Positions 17,607 to 27,800 of a DNA stretch of 57,055 nt are shown here, piece by piece. The stretch covers positions 1 to 57,055 of the forward strand of contig SUST01000009.1 in NCBI GenBank assembly GCA_015063285.1, read 5' to 3'. The stretch comes from Thermoplasmata archaeon. Its GTDB lineage: Archaea; Thermoplasmatota; Thermoplasmata; Methanomassiliicoccales; Methanomethylophilaceae. How positions within the stretch are numbered: position 1 is the first letter of the stretch; every line of letters begins with the position of its first letter. The translations under genes and the position numbers were made by a program. The notes under the pieces are model-generated. The model was not told the origin of the DNA, searched no databases, and saw only the letters and a list, made by a program, of their open reading frames with translations.

Positions 17607-18797
17607 TCATTTCTCGCTGTCAAGCAGCCAATCTATGACGTTCATCACAATTATTCCGTCGAAGGTCCCGAGATTGAACCTGTCCATAGTCAGCACCTTC
17701 TTGGGGAAGTTGTCCCGTATCATCTCCAATGACCGGAATTCCCTGTCCCTCGTGTCCTCCGGAAGTATGGTGGCCGCCACCTGGTAGTATTCCACTTCGC
17801 TCCCTTTGATCGCTGTGAAATCCACTTCCCTGTCGCGGTAGGATCCTATCCTCACCGTGTACCCCCTGCGTATCAGTTCGAGGTACACGACGTTTTCCAG
17901 CGGTCTGCTCATGTCATCGGTCCCGGATCCCTGCAGGGCCATGAATCTCATCCCTAGGTCCGATGCATAGAACTTGCCGTTCGTCGAAAGGAGCTTCTTC
18001 CCTACGATGTCATACTTCTCCGCATGATAGAATAGAAGGGCATCGATCATCCCTTCTATGTATCTGTCCACGGTCCCATTATTCAATCCAGTCCCTTCGG
18101 ATATGTTCGCGATGTTTGTAACATTGCCGATATTGGAGTATAGGAATCTGGCGATGGACCTGATCTTGTTCACGTCATCGGTCTTCAGCCTGGACAGCAC
18201 ATCTTTTATCAGGACGGTGCTGAAGACGCCCTCGAGATAGCCGAGGCTGTATCTTTCCCCTCTATCGGGGTCCGCATCGGGAAGCCCGCCGTATCTCAGA
18301 TACTGATTGAACCTGTCCTCACTGTTCCCTGGATGCAGTTCGAGGAATTCGCCGAAGGACAGGGGCAGCATCTTGATCTCTATGTATCTTCCCGAGAGAT
18401 GGGTCGAAAGATCCGTCGACAGCATATCCGAATTGGAACCGGTGAGGTAGACATCGTAGTTCTTAGTCTCTTCCAGAGAGGAGACTATGAGTTCCCATCT
18501 GTCCACATTCTGTATCTCATCCAGGAGAATGTAGACTATTCCGCTCTTCGGTAGTTTCCTCAGTTCGGAGCGCAGTTCTTCCGGGGATATAACGTCGTAT
18601 CCTTCGAAAGATTCGAAGTTCACATGGAATATGTGGTCATCGGCTACCTCTTCGGACCTCAGGTCCTCAACAAACTGATCCATAAGCGTCGATTTGCCGC
18701 ATCTGCGCATACCGGTGATCACCTTAACGATGCTGGTGGCATCTTTGGATTCATGCAGTTGCCTGAGATACTCCGCTCTTCTGACGGTCTTTTCCAT
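17607..18797 (-). CDS. AAA_14 ATPase with DUF4143 domain
   Basis: A 396-residue ATPase. Walker A is TGMRRCGKST (residues 28-37), Walker B is GIVYILLDEIQNV, and a sensor strand is VYLTGSNSDML. The SGRY.EI.MLPLSF.EFLEL block is the hallmark of this family. The second half is DUF4143 with a degenerate PD-(D/E)xK-like end (DREVDFTAI...EYYQVAATI). Members are common in bacteria and archaea, often next to mobile DNA or surface-protein genes, and have no settled function. The start at 18797 gives the usual family N-terminus (M....R..YL..L). In-frame ATGs at 18830 and 18848 exist, and a TTTTTAAAAT box about 25 bp upstream of 18830 would make that one leaderless. An 18-bp palindrome lies just upstream. 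It is unrelated in domain composition to the DUF234 ATPase at 822. Confidence 0.85.
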   Translation of the reverse strand: MEKTVRRAEYLRQLHESKDATSIVKVITGMRRCGKSTLMDQFVEDLRSEEVADDHIFHVNFESFEGYDVISPEELRSELRKLPKSGIVYILLDEIQNVDRWELIVSSLEETKNYDVYLTGSNSDMLSTDLSTHLSGRYIEIKMLPLSFGEFLELHPGNSEDRFNQYLRYGGLPDADPDRGERYSLGYLEGVFSTVLIKDVLSRLKTDDVNKIRSIARFLYSNIGNVTNIANISEGTGLNNGTVDRYIEGMIDALLFYHAEKYDIVGKKLLSTNGKFYASDLGMRFMALQGSGTDDMSRPLENVVYLELIRRGYTVRIGSYRDREVDFTAIKGSEVEYYQVAATILPEDTRDREFRSLEMIRDNFPKKVLTMDRFNLGTFDGIIVMNVIDWLLDSEK

Positions 18798-18828
18798 ATG
18801 AATCTGTAAGTATCCTTCAAATAAATCC

Positions 18829-18880
18829 ATTGCGATAGATTTTTTCATAGATTTTAAAAATTATTCTATTGCAATAGAAT
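18829..18880. promoter_or_regulatory. 18-bp palindrome plus degenerate second copy (candidate operator)
   Basis: ATTCTATTGCAATAGAAT (18863-18880) is a perfect palindrome. A one-mismatch partial copy, CATTGCGATAGATTTTTT, starts at 18828, and both are followed by a T-run. They lie between the divergent DUF4143 ATPase and J-domain genes and overlap the ATPase gene's upstream ATGs. Autoregulation or co-regulation of the two genes is possible. Confidence 0.45.
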
Positions 18881-18917
18881 TTTTTTTACAATTTTAATAA
18901 CAAAGATAACAACCAGC

Positions 18918-18928
18918 TGTTATTATAC
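18918..18928 (+). promoter_or_regulatory. TATA box of J-domain gene
   Basis: TTATTATACC is centred about 25 bp upstream of the ATG at 18950, which predicts a leaderless transcript. No Shine-Dalgarno sequence precedes the ATG. Confidence 0.5.
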
Positions 18929-18949
18929 CTACACGGGATTCTAAGTATC

Positions 18950-19711
18950 ATGATAACTGAGAATACGATCGTCAAGGTGACCCTGGGCGGAGGCGAGGAT
19001 CCCATGGAGAAGCTGACCAGGCTCATCATCGAGAGGGACGAGCTGCTCTTCCACGTGGTCCCGGAGCTGAAGGTGGAGTACATGCTCAAAGTAGGCGCAT
19101 TGGAGCACTTGGTGTGGAAGAAGCGCCTGGAGCTGTCCATGGCCAAGAGGAGGCTGTCTCTGATACGTTCCTATCTGAACAGGCAGGAGGAGTCCGACAG
19201 CGAAGCTATCGAGGAGACGATCAGGTTCGAGTACGAGAATCTGCTGGACGACCTGAAGGAGCGCAACGAGGAGATCAAGAAGCTCGTGGGGCTGATATCG
19301 GCGGAGAAGCTCTCCCAGGAGGATACGGAGGAGATAAGGTCGCTGTACACCAAGATAGTGAAGAAGCTCCATCCGGACCTCAATCCCGATGCCTCGATAG
19401 CGGACATCGCGCTCTTCCAGAAGGCCGTGGAGGCTTACAAGAGGGCGGATATCTTCATGATACGCGCCATCTACAGCTCTCTGGACTTCGACGAGCCCTG
19501 CAGGGTGTACGCCGAGAGCGTGAAGGCGAAGATCGCGGAGTTGGAGCAGCAGATCGAGATCATTAGATCGTCCTACCCGTTCGACAAGATTCCCTTCATG
19601 CAGGACCGCAATGCTGTGAGAGAAAGGAACGCTGAACTGAACGAGATGCTCGACAGCATCACCGAAGACCTGGAGCTCGTTAACAGGACGATAGCGGAGG
19701 TGACGGCATGA
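18950..19711 (+). CDS. Coiled-coil protein with J-domain-like segment
   Basis: A 253-residue charged, mostly helical protein. The central segment EEIRSLYTKIVKKLHPDLNP carries the HPD tripeptide (residues 141-143) after a basic helix, followed by a helix with FQKAVEAYKRAD, which together form a J-domain signature. Long amphipathic helices flank it (about 55-120 and 195-250) and probably form coiled coils. J-domains recruit and stimulate Hsp70 (DnaK); no dnaK, grpE or canonical dnaJ is nearby, and the zinc and G/F regions of DnaJ are absent. The stop overlaps the ATG of the following HIRAN gene, so the two are translationally coupled. The client of this pair is unknown. Confidence 0.75.
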   Translation: MITENTIVKVTLGGGEDPMEKLTRLIIERDELLFHVVPELKVEYMLKVGALEHLVWKKRLELSMAKRRLSLIRSYLNRQEESDSEAIEETIRFEYENLLDDLKERNEEIKKLVGLISAEKLSQEDTEEIRSLYTKIVKKLHPDLNPDASIADIALFQKAVEAYKRADIFMIRAIYSSLDFDEPCRVYAESVKAKIAELEQQIEIIRSSYPFDKIPFMQDRNAVRERNAELNEMLDSITEDLELVNRTIAEVTA

Positions 19712-20097
19712 CCATGCCTGTGGTGATACCGGACGACTTCGGCCTGATGGACCCTTCCAAGCTCACCGACATAGCTCCGATCACATTCAGGATACCTCTG
19801 ATGGACACGGAGATAGTGGGGATATGCTTCAGGGGCGACCCGGAGGAGATCACCGCAGGTCTGAAGGAGTGGGACCTTCTGTCGCTGGTCAGGGAGCCGG
19901 ACAACCCCTACGACAGGCGCGCAGTGAAGGTCCTCAACCAGGACGGGATGCACATAGGGTACATCCCCAGGGACAGGAACGAGACCGTCGCCAACCTGAT
20001 GGACGCAGGGAAGCATCTGTACTGCGAGATAACCGGTATCGGGGGATTCAGGCACGACCCGTGCGTAAGGATAAGGGTGCTGATGGACGATCTGTGA
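19708..20097 (+). CDS. Stand-alone HIRAN-domain protein
   Basis: A 129-residue protein that is almost entirely a HIRAN domain (about residues 22-125): GICFRGDPEEITAGLKEWD, then LVREPDNPYDRRAVKVLNQ, then GMHIGYIPRDRNETVANLMD. HIRAN domains bind DNA ends or stalled-fork DNA in eukaryotic HLTF and occur alone or fused to nucleases and helicases in prokaryotes. The ATG at 19708 overlaps the preceding TGA; a second ATG at 19714 is possible. Pairing with a J-domain coiled-coil protein suggests a two-component unit. Its job in damage repair, stress or defence is not shown by the sequence. Confidence 0.85.
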   Translation: MTMPVVIPDDFGLMDPSKLTDIAPITFRIPLMDTEIVGICFRGDPEEITAGLKEWDLLSLVREPDNPYDRRAVKVLNQDGMHIGYIPRDRNETVANLMDAGKHLYCEITGIGGFRHDPCVRIRVLMDDL

Positions 20098-20147
20098 TTA
20101 TCTGAAGCAGTGGGCAAATACGTGAATAGTGGAAAGGTTGCACAATG

Positions 20148-20157
20148 ATTTATAAAG
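20148..20157 (+). promoter_or_regulatory. TATA box of TA-like pair
   Basis: ATTTATAAAG is centred about 36 bp before the ATG at 20189. The ATG also has a good ribosome-binding sequence (GGTGAGAT, 20179-20186), so a short 5' leader is expected. Confidence 0.55.
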
Positions 20158-20188
20158 AAGATGAAACTATGAGAATTTGGTGAGATAA

Positions 20189-20359
20189 ATGGCGACCAAG
20201 AGTTTCTTTGAGGATATGGTCATCGATACCGACGAGGCGGCCGACAGGCTGATAGCGGCGTTCGACGAGGCCGATTCAGGTGCGCCCGGTATCGACACCT
20301 CCGATACCCACAGGGTCGTGACGGACCCTGAAGAGCTGGGGAGGATCCTTAATTGGTGA
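20189..20359 (+). CDS. Small acidic protein, candidate antitoxin
   Basis: A 56-residue acidic protein beginning MATKSFFEDMVIDTDEAADR, continuing with an alanine/acidic helix and ending EELGRILNW. The opening ('F.....I.T.EAA..L..A...A') resembles small antitoxin-like proteins encoded just before toxin genes. Its stop overlaps the start of the GNAT gene by a few bases, so the two are translationally coupled. It shows no ribbon-helix-helix or HTH motif. Function is inferred from size, charge and position. Confidence 0.65.
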   Translation: MATKSFFEDMVIDTDEAADRLIAAFDEADSGAPGIDTSDTHRVVTDPEELGRILNW

Positions 20360-20916
20360 ATGAGCCATTCATAGCGCCTTTGCGTATTCTATTGAAGAAA
20401 TATGGAGAGGACAAGGTGATAATGATCCTGAACGCGTACCATGATTGCGTCGGATCGGATCAGGAATCCTTCCTGAAGGATAAAGCCATAATGATGGAGA
20501 AGAAGAATATGTGCAGGACATATCTCGCCATCGATGGCGACAGCAAGATTCTTGGATACTACAGCATCGGACTCAGATGCATGAAGGTACCAGAGAAGAT
20601 CAATGAGAAAGGTGAGAGGGAGAAGGATGACAGATTCACCATCAGGATGAATCTGGATCCTGAATCAAGGGTAGCGCAGTCTTATCTGATAGGACAGCTG
20701 AGCAGATCCAAGGATGCTCCAAAAGGCTTTGGGTCCAAACTGATGGAGGATGCCATCCATCATATCCTGGAGGCGAACCTCATAGTAGGTTGTAGACTGG
20801 TCAGGGTAGATTGTGAGGATGGATTGATAGATTACTATACTGATCTTGGATTCAGAAAGATCAAGAAGAATGATGACGAGGATTTGAATCAGATGGCCTA
20901 TATTTTAAGGGTGTAA
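20356..20916 (+). CDS. GNAT-family acetyltransferase, candidate toxin of a TA pair
   Basis: A 186-residue GNAT protein: YLAIDGDSKILGYYSIGL (core strands), AQSYLIGQLSRSKDAPKGFG (acetyl-CoA-binding loop and helix), then CRLVRVDCEDGLIDYYTDLGF, which is the usual GNAT C-terminal strand/helix. GNAT toxins such as TacT and AtaT acetylate aminoacyl-tRNA. This one shares the fold pattern and operon position, but its substrate is unknown. The start is GTG at 20356 (a TTG at 20353 is also in frame), overlapping the upstream stop. Its codons look more AT-rich than those of the neighbouring J-domain and HIRAN genes, which suggests separate acquisition. Confidence 0.75.
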   Translation: MNEPFIAPLRILLKKYGEDKVIMILNAYHDCVGSDQESFLKDKAIMMEKKNMCRTYLAIDGDSKILGYYSIGLRCMKVPEKINEKGEREKDDRFTIRMNLDPESRVAQSYLIGQLSRSKDAPKGFGSKLMEDAIHHILEANLIVGCRLVRVDCEDGLIDYYTDLGFRKIKKNDDEDLNQMAYILRV

Positions 20917-20987
20917 TCGGGATAGCTCTCTTTGACGGAACTGACGACTGTTATCCCTGTATCCGAGCATTTAGTCGCCGGCTGTGA

Positions 20988-21581
20988 TCATCTGACCCTG
21001 AAGGCGACGTTCATCGTCTTGGCGATGAGGGCGCATTCGTCCTCAGAGGATTGGGGTATGGAGCCTCCCACTATGGAGACGGTGACACCGGTAACGGTCT
21101 TACGGCACTCCGTGATGAAGTCCAGGACCGCCTGGTAGGATTCCATCCCGTATTTGCTGCGGGTTACCTCCAGGTATTCCTCGGCATTCTTCGCGTTGAG
21201 GCTTATGGATACGGAATCGACTAGTCCCTTCATCTCGGGAACTATATCCCTCCCGTTGATGAGCGATCCCAAACCGTTGGTGTCGAGGCGCACCCTCTTC
21301 TTCAGTTTCTCGTGGATGAATGCTGCTATCTCCTTGAGATCGTCGAATCTCTCGGTGGGCTCTCCGTAGCCGCAGAACACTATCTCCTCTGTCGAGGATA
21401 GATCAAGTGCCAGCAGTGCATCTTTGACCTCTTCTGCAGTGGGTTCCCTGTCCAGCCAAAGGCTGTCCGCATCCCCGAGGCCGGGTGTCTCGTTCCTGAC
21501 GCAGAAGGTGCACTTGCAGGGGCACCTGTTGGTCATGTTGATGTAGTAACGGGAACCGTACTTGTAGACGATCTTGCTCAT
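20988..21581 (-). CDS. Radical SAM protein, TatD-associated type
   Basis: A 197-residue radical SAM protein with the cluster motif C20-x3-C24-x2-C27 in NRCPCKCTFCVRNETPG, then LWLDREPTAEEV, the GE-type motif VFCGYGEPTERFD, and a RLDTNGLGSLING strand. The 'YINMTNRC...CTFCVRN...LWLD.EPT' pattern matches the family often found beside, or fused to, TatD-type nucleases; no tatD lies in the window. The start is the ATG at 21579-21581, because GAGGAGAG sits 8 bases upstream. The longer ORF runs through an AT-rich simple repeat and is not coding. The natural substrate is unknown. Confidence 0.85.
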   Translation of the reverse strand: MSKIVYKYGSRYYINMTNRCPCKCTFCVRNETPGLGDADSLWLDREPTAEEVKDALLALDLSSTEEIVFCGYGEPTERFDDLKEIAAFIHEKLKKRVRLDTNGLGSLINGRDIVPEMKGLVDSVSISLNAKNAEEYLEVTRSKYGMESYQAVLDFITECRKTVTGVTVSIVGGSIPQSSEDECALIAKTMNVAFRVR

Positions 21582-21670
21582 GATGCGGACTCTCCTCTGT
21601 CTTGACAGCTGCCTCCCATATGCTAGGAGGATAATAATTCGAACGGTTTGTAACGGTATGGTACAGTCAT

Positions 21671-21706
21671 AGTTAAAGTAAAAGTTAAAGTAAAAGTAAG
21701 AGTAAG
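21671..21706. repeat. Six tandem hexamers (AGTTAA/AGTAAA/AGTAAG)
   Basis: Six exact-length 6-bp units run without interruption: AGTTAA, AGTAAA, AGTTAA, AGTAAA, AGTAAG, AGTAAG. The array lies about 90 bp upstream of the radical SAM start, in its promoter region and just beyond the end of the second giant gene. Confidence 0.7.
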
Positions 21707-21770
21707 ATGTTGGAAGCATCAAATTTTCTCTTCATTCAGAATCTGTGTTGAAAAATCAAGGAAATAGTTT

Positions 21771-21803
21771 GAAGAGATGAAGGGCCGACCCCCTCATCTC
21801 TTC
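21771..21803 (-). terminator. Terminator overlapping the stop codon of giant gene 2
   Basis: A 10-bp perfect stem, GAAGAGATGA (21771-21780) with TCATCTCTTC (21794-21803), includes the TGA stop of the minus-strand gene. On the minus strand it is followed by AAACTATTTCCTTGATTTTT. Confidence 0.65.
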
Positions 21804-24800
21804 CTGATGATCAATGCGCCTGCTATAATCACAACGACCAGAGCTGCTGCGGCGATTGCGACGAACATCATGAGGTCCTCTTCCTCGGAGAAGGCCAGCG
21901 GACCGACGGTCAAGGTGTACACTGAGAAGTGCTCAAGTTTGAACGTCATGATTCCGGTGGCAGCATCGTAGGAGCATTCGATCTCCTCAATCGCACCGTT
22001 GTCGCTCACGTAGTAGAGATGGTCGTAGGGCTTGTCGCACAGCACGCTGACGGTCGCATTTCCACCGAGGGCGGATATGTTATCGCCGTTGATCGTGATG
22101 GTCAGGGCCATGGCATAGTTGTCGTGGATGATTGCCCTCTGCCTCTCGGTCAGGTCCTCAGGATTGAGCTTCTTGATGGACAGGATGGCATCTCCGCCCT
22201 TGGAGGACAGGTTCTTGACGGTCGCCTCATCCAGGGTGACCCTCTTCTCGTTGTTGTCGAGGGAGATGGTGTAACTCCTGATGGTCGCCTCCTTCAGGTA
22301 GTCCGAAGGGATGATGATGACGCCATCGGCGGAGCTGAACACGAGATCGACATCCATGGATTTCATCTCGTCCAGGATAGTCTCCGCCTCACGGAGCACA
22401 TCGAAGCTGGTGTCGGGGAGGTAGGCCTCGGCCTTGTCTCCGTCGTTGACTATGACGAATGAGACCTGGTGTCCCTCTGCATCGGTGTTGATGATCTTGA
22501 CGTTCTCCTCGACGATCCTGCCCGCATCATCGGTTACGACGAGGCGCTCCTCGGTCTTGCTGGTCTCTCCGTCGGTGACGGTCCTAACGCTCTCCTCGAC
22601 GTTGTTTCCTCTGCCGTCCTTGGTAGTGACGGTCTCCTTGGTCTCGGTGGTGACGTTACCGTATCTGTCCGTGTAGGTGGTCTCGTCCCTCTCGAAGGAG
22701 CTTCCGTCCTCGTAGGTGGTCTTCTCCTTGATTATCTCGGTCTTGGAGCCGTCCCTCTCGGTGATGGTTTCCTTGTCGATCCTGGTAGTGGAACCGTCTT
22801 CGTGCTCGATGATCTCCGTCTCCTTCTTGATATCCTTAGGGTTCTGCGGAGCGGGTATCGGATCATCGCCAGAGATCCATTTCGCAACTAGGGTGATGTT
22901 CTCGGTGATCGTGGTGTCGAAGTTGAACAGTCTGTCACCAAGGTACCATCCTTTGAAGGTGTAGCCTTCCCAGGTGGGGTCCTCGGGCTTCTCGACCTTG
23001 GTTCCAGCTTGGATGACCTTCTGCTCAACAGCAGATCCTCCATTGGAATCGAAAGTGACGACGATGTCGCTCGTCCATACGGCGTAGAGGTCCAGCGTCT
23101 TGCTCTCAATCTTCGGGATCGGGCGGTTCATGATGTTGCCGGGGTAATCCACTCCACTGTCTGCGGTATTGGACCATCCGACGAAGGACATTCCTTCCCT
23201 GATGATTCCCTGGCTGGGCAGTATAATGGGTGCTCCGAACACAGGTTCGTGCATCTCCGTGACGATCCTGTCGGTTCCATCGTTGGCATGGAATACTATC
23301 GTGTAGACCTCTATGTCCCATGCAGCGACAAGGTCGTAATCCCTGGTAACAGGCTGGTTGAAGTAGAACTTGTCAGTGATCACGACGCTGACCGAGCGGG
23401 TCTGGCCAGTGGTAAACTCGTACCATCCGATGAATTGCATCCTCTCAGGTACAGGAGGATCTGCGGGTTGCTCGACAAGCTGTCCGTCGATAACCTCGAT
23501 GGTTGCCTTGAGTTCAGGAACTCCTTCAGGTTGTGCGTAGAATCTGACAATGTGCACCGGTTTCTTCTCCCACTCGGCTATGAATACCATATCCTCCTCG
23601 ATAACGGTATTGCGGAAGTCGAACGGTGTGTCTTCGCCCTGCAGATGCCAATACTTGAAGTTGTAGGTGTCGTTGATCGGTTCTGCGGGTGCGCTAATCT
23701 TCTTACCACTGTCTACGATAGCGGAATAGTACACGGTGTCGTTCGACATGAAGGTCACGGTGCACTGCTTCTGCCATTTGGCGACCAGATCTACAGAGCT
23801 GTTAATCACGGTGTCGAAGTCGAACGGTGCGTCGTTTCCTTCCTTGTCGTACCAGTACAGGAACCTGTTTCCTTCCCATGTGGGGTCTTCGGGCTGGATG
23901 ACCTTTCCTCCGACGGCCACGGTTTGGGTCTGGATCGGTGTACCGTTGTTGTAGTTGAAGGTGACCTTGTAATCGGTTCCCCACTGAGCGTAAAGCGTGA
24001 ACGTGAGTCTGTCTCCGCTTTCGTCCATGGTTCCGATATCATAGTCGAGGGGGAAGTGGACCGCATGCTTGTAGAGGATTTCTCCATCGGGAGTTGCGGA
24101 CCATCCCTGGAATGCGAATCCGTCACGGCTTAGGATCATGGGTATATTTGCGCCGTAGACTCTTCCCAGATCCCTGGTCGTCGACTGAGCTCCCTCGTAG
24201 TTGGGATCGAGTGTGACGGTGTAGGATATGGGCATCCATCCGGCGACTAGCAGGTAGTCTCTTTCGATATCCGTGTTGGCGAAGTCGAACGGGGTGTTGC
24301 GGTCGATGACCTCGTATCCGGGGGATTCGGATATGAATCTGAATTCGTACCATCCTGTGAACTTCAGTCCTCTCTGGCCCGGAGGATCGGCAGGTGCGGA
24401 GACCTTCTTGTTCTGTGCGTCCACGTTGACGACTGCGACGCTCCTCAGTTGGGGGCTCTCTCCTCCGTAGGCAGCGTAGTATCCTACTGACCAGGCGATG
24501 GTGGTCACGGTCCATTTTGCCTTGAGACTGATGTCGCTGGTGATGGGCTGGCTGGGATCGTAGTCGACATAGCCGTCATCGGTGAGTCTCTGCCATCCTG
24601 CGAAATCATAGATCTTGAACTGGGTGTTGGTCTTGTTCGGTTCTCCTATGACACTGTTCAGGCTGGTTCCGCTTGCAACCTTGAAGGTCCTGTCGTAAGC
24701 TATGCTTCCGCCGTCCAGATCCAATGTGACGGTGTATGTATCCGACCACTGAGCGGTGAGCACGATGTTCGTGGTGATCGGGGTATCGAAGTTGAACACG

Positions 24801-27800
24801 TTTCCGTTAAGATACCATCCTAGGAATTTGCTGTCCTTCTTCAACGGTGCGGACGGTGCGGTCGCGTATCCTCCGTACTCGACATACTGGGTTTCGACGC
24901 TGGTTCCTCCGTTCGAATTGAAGGTGACCGTACGGGTCTGTCCTTCCCATATCGCATACAGCGTTATGGTGATCCTGTCGGCGGGATCCAGTGCTGCATA
25001 GGACCCCTGCAGGGGGAACGAGATGGTCTGACCGGTCCATACGACATTTCCGTTCTTTTCGAACGACCATCCGAGGAGGTTGTAACCTTCACGGGATACA
25101 GACAGTGAGATGGGACCCTTGTTCAGGCCTCCGACTGCGGATGTGGTTGTGCTTCCCTCGTAGTTGGGATCAATGGTGACGTCATATGATTTGAGACTCC
25201 TGACTGGGAACAGCTTGAAGTCGCTGGTGACAGGGGTGTTGTAATCATATGGTTCATCCTCTAGGATAATGTAACCGGATGGGGTCTCGGCCAGTTTTAT
25301 CTTGAACCAACCTTCGAAACCAAGTCCTCTCTGCGCTGGAGGATCTCCAGCATCGGTTATCTTGTCACCGTTGATGATGTATGATGTGTGGATCTTCTGG
25401 AGGTTGTTACCTCCGACCAGGCCGTAGTATTCGATGGTCCAGTATGGAATCGATTCACCTATACTCCAGTCAGCAACAAGTGTAAGGTTGCTGTGGATTT
25501 CAGTTACTCCGAATACGAATGGTTGTCCATCCGTATCGCTCGCAGATTTGATCCAGCCTTCGAAGTCGTAGCTGTAGTTGAGATAAGTTCTAGTTGCATT
25601 TCCGGGGTTGTTGATCGTCTGTCCGTCCTGGACACTGATGGTTCCCTTTCCATCCTCTCTTACGGTTCCCGGGAATCCCTGAGGCAGGACTCCTCCAGTG
25701 GGGTCGAAAGTGACTGTATAGATGTTGGTCCATTTTGCCTCTGCGATCGTAGTGGTCTCGGTCAGCTCCGATCCCGTTGTGGATGCGGTGAGTTTAGTTT
25801 CGCCGACAAACCATCCTTCGAAGATCGCCATGTCCTTGCTAATTTCAGGAAGGTCTCCCAGATTCTGGTAGTCTGCGATCTCGATGGTCGCCTTAAGAGA
25901 GCCTCCGTCGTAGAACATGACTTTTTTGTTGGGTGTTATCTTGACGACGAATTTTCCCTGTACACTCATCTTGTCTCCGCTTGCATCGACGATGACACCA
26001 GCGTAGTACACCGAGTTCGCGTCTGCTCCTTCGCCGATAGTGCTGAAACTGAAACTGCTTCCGCTCTTCGGGTACTTGAACGATCCGTTCGGGTTCGTAG
26101 CATCGTAGGGGCCTTCGGTTATGATCTTGTCATCCCCGCAGTAGTGGACATCGATCTTGTACGTCTCCATCAGCTGGTTAAGGGCAGGATCGTTCTCGAT
26201 GGACGAGTAGTGCTTCGAGCCGTCGTATGTGTACGTGACGTTTCCGTCTTTGATGTAGAACGCGTACAGGTTCACTATGGTCGGGGTGTGGACACCCAAC
26301 TCGACTGTATCCTTGGGGATGTGAGTATAGACTTTCTTTCCATTGCTGTCCAGTAAGGCCCATCCAACGAATATATGGCCGTCCATGCTGCATTCGATAT
26401 CCCTGAGAGTGATGGTTCCGTTGTTCAGTTTCCCTGAATCGTACAGAAGGGTACCATCCCAGTCGAAGTAGCGTATGATGTGAGAGCTGCTTGTGGTATA
26501 GAGGGAGATGTCCTCCTTGACGGTGAGGGTGTAGACTCTCTTGCCGTCGATTATGGTACTCTCTACCTTGTTCTGTTCGTTAAAGATGGGCTCGTAGTAC
26601 CATTCCTCGTCGTTGTACATTCCGAAGGTGATCACGGAGTAGAGAGGAATGTTCTGACCGTTTCCGCTTACATCGTTGTAGTAGACCGTGAAGTCATCGA
26701 CCTTGGTTCCGTTGACGATGAAGTTGATGTCGGCAGATGCTGTCTTCGTTACTATGTTAAGATTGATGTCTTTGGTGATGAAGAACGTCCAAGCGTATCC
26801 TCTGTTGTTGGACAGCTTCGTCGGGGTTCCGATGTCGTATGCGGTCAATCCGCTCTCGCTCAACGTTCTCTCAATATCCAAATCGTACCCTGCGTCTGGT
26901 TTGATTGAGATAACAATCTCAGAATGGGCGGTCATCATGTAGACGCCGTCTTCAGCAGGTTTCGTGATGGTAGTACTCACAGATGCGTGGGCATCGGTCG
27001 AATAAGTGAACTTGTAGCTAAGATCCTCCTTCCACTTCAAGGTTATGATCAGATCGCTTGTTACAGTACTGTTGAAGTCGAATTCGACATCTCCGTTGAA
27101 GAAGCCCAAGAATTGGTACATATTGGTGTCGTAAGTGTTGATCAAGGGCTGAGTTACTTTGCCTTCAACGGTTGCGACAACCAATCTTTGGCTGTTGTTA
27201 GCTTTGAATGAACTGACAGGTGTGATGAACGTGACCTTTGCGGTATCGTCAGGATAATGCGCAGTCAGAGATATAGTGGCGCCGTCATTGCTGGCGCCAA
27301 CCCTGTAGTAGTAGTTTCCGTTCTTGTAGATCACTTCACCTTCTGCGGGATCTGCAGTCCATCCGGAAATAGGATCGTTATGGGAATTCCTCTTCATTAT
27401 CGGAAGAGGGATCTCCTGCTCGAATGCAGCCCTATCGCTGGGATTCCAATCCCATGACAGGATCTTATCTGAGTTTTCTATCTCTATGCTAACTGTGTTC
27501 CTGGTGTAGTTGAAATACAGTGTCGGGGTGGTGCTTCCTTCCCACGGGGTCGAATCGACTGCGGTGATAACGATTCTCTGGCCGACGAGTTCTGCGCTGA
27601 TTTTGGTATAAGGTTCCATTCCGCTGAACTTCATTCCTTCTACGTTTATTCCAACAGCAGCAGAGTACTTTCCATCATTCTCCACCAACGGAACTTTCAT
27701 AGGTTCTTGCTCGGAGTAGCTTCCGTCAAGCTCTTTCAGCTTGAGGACTACATTGACATCCTTGGCGGTTCCGGTGACCACCTTACCATACAATATGAGA

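Noticed and set aside
23009-24133. 374-residue ORF antisense to giant gene 2
   Set aside because: It lies wholly inside the InlB repeat region of a clearly coding minus-strand gene. Its length reflects the repetitive codons of that gene, and it has no recognisable domain.
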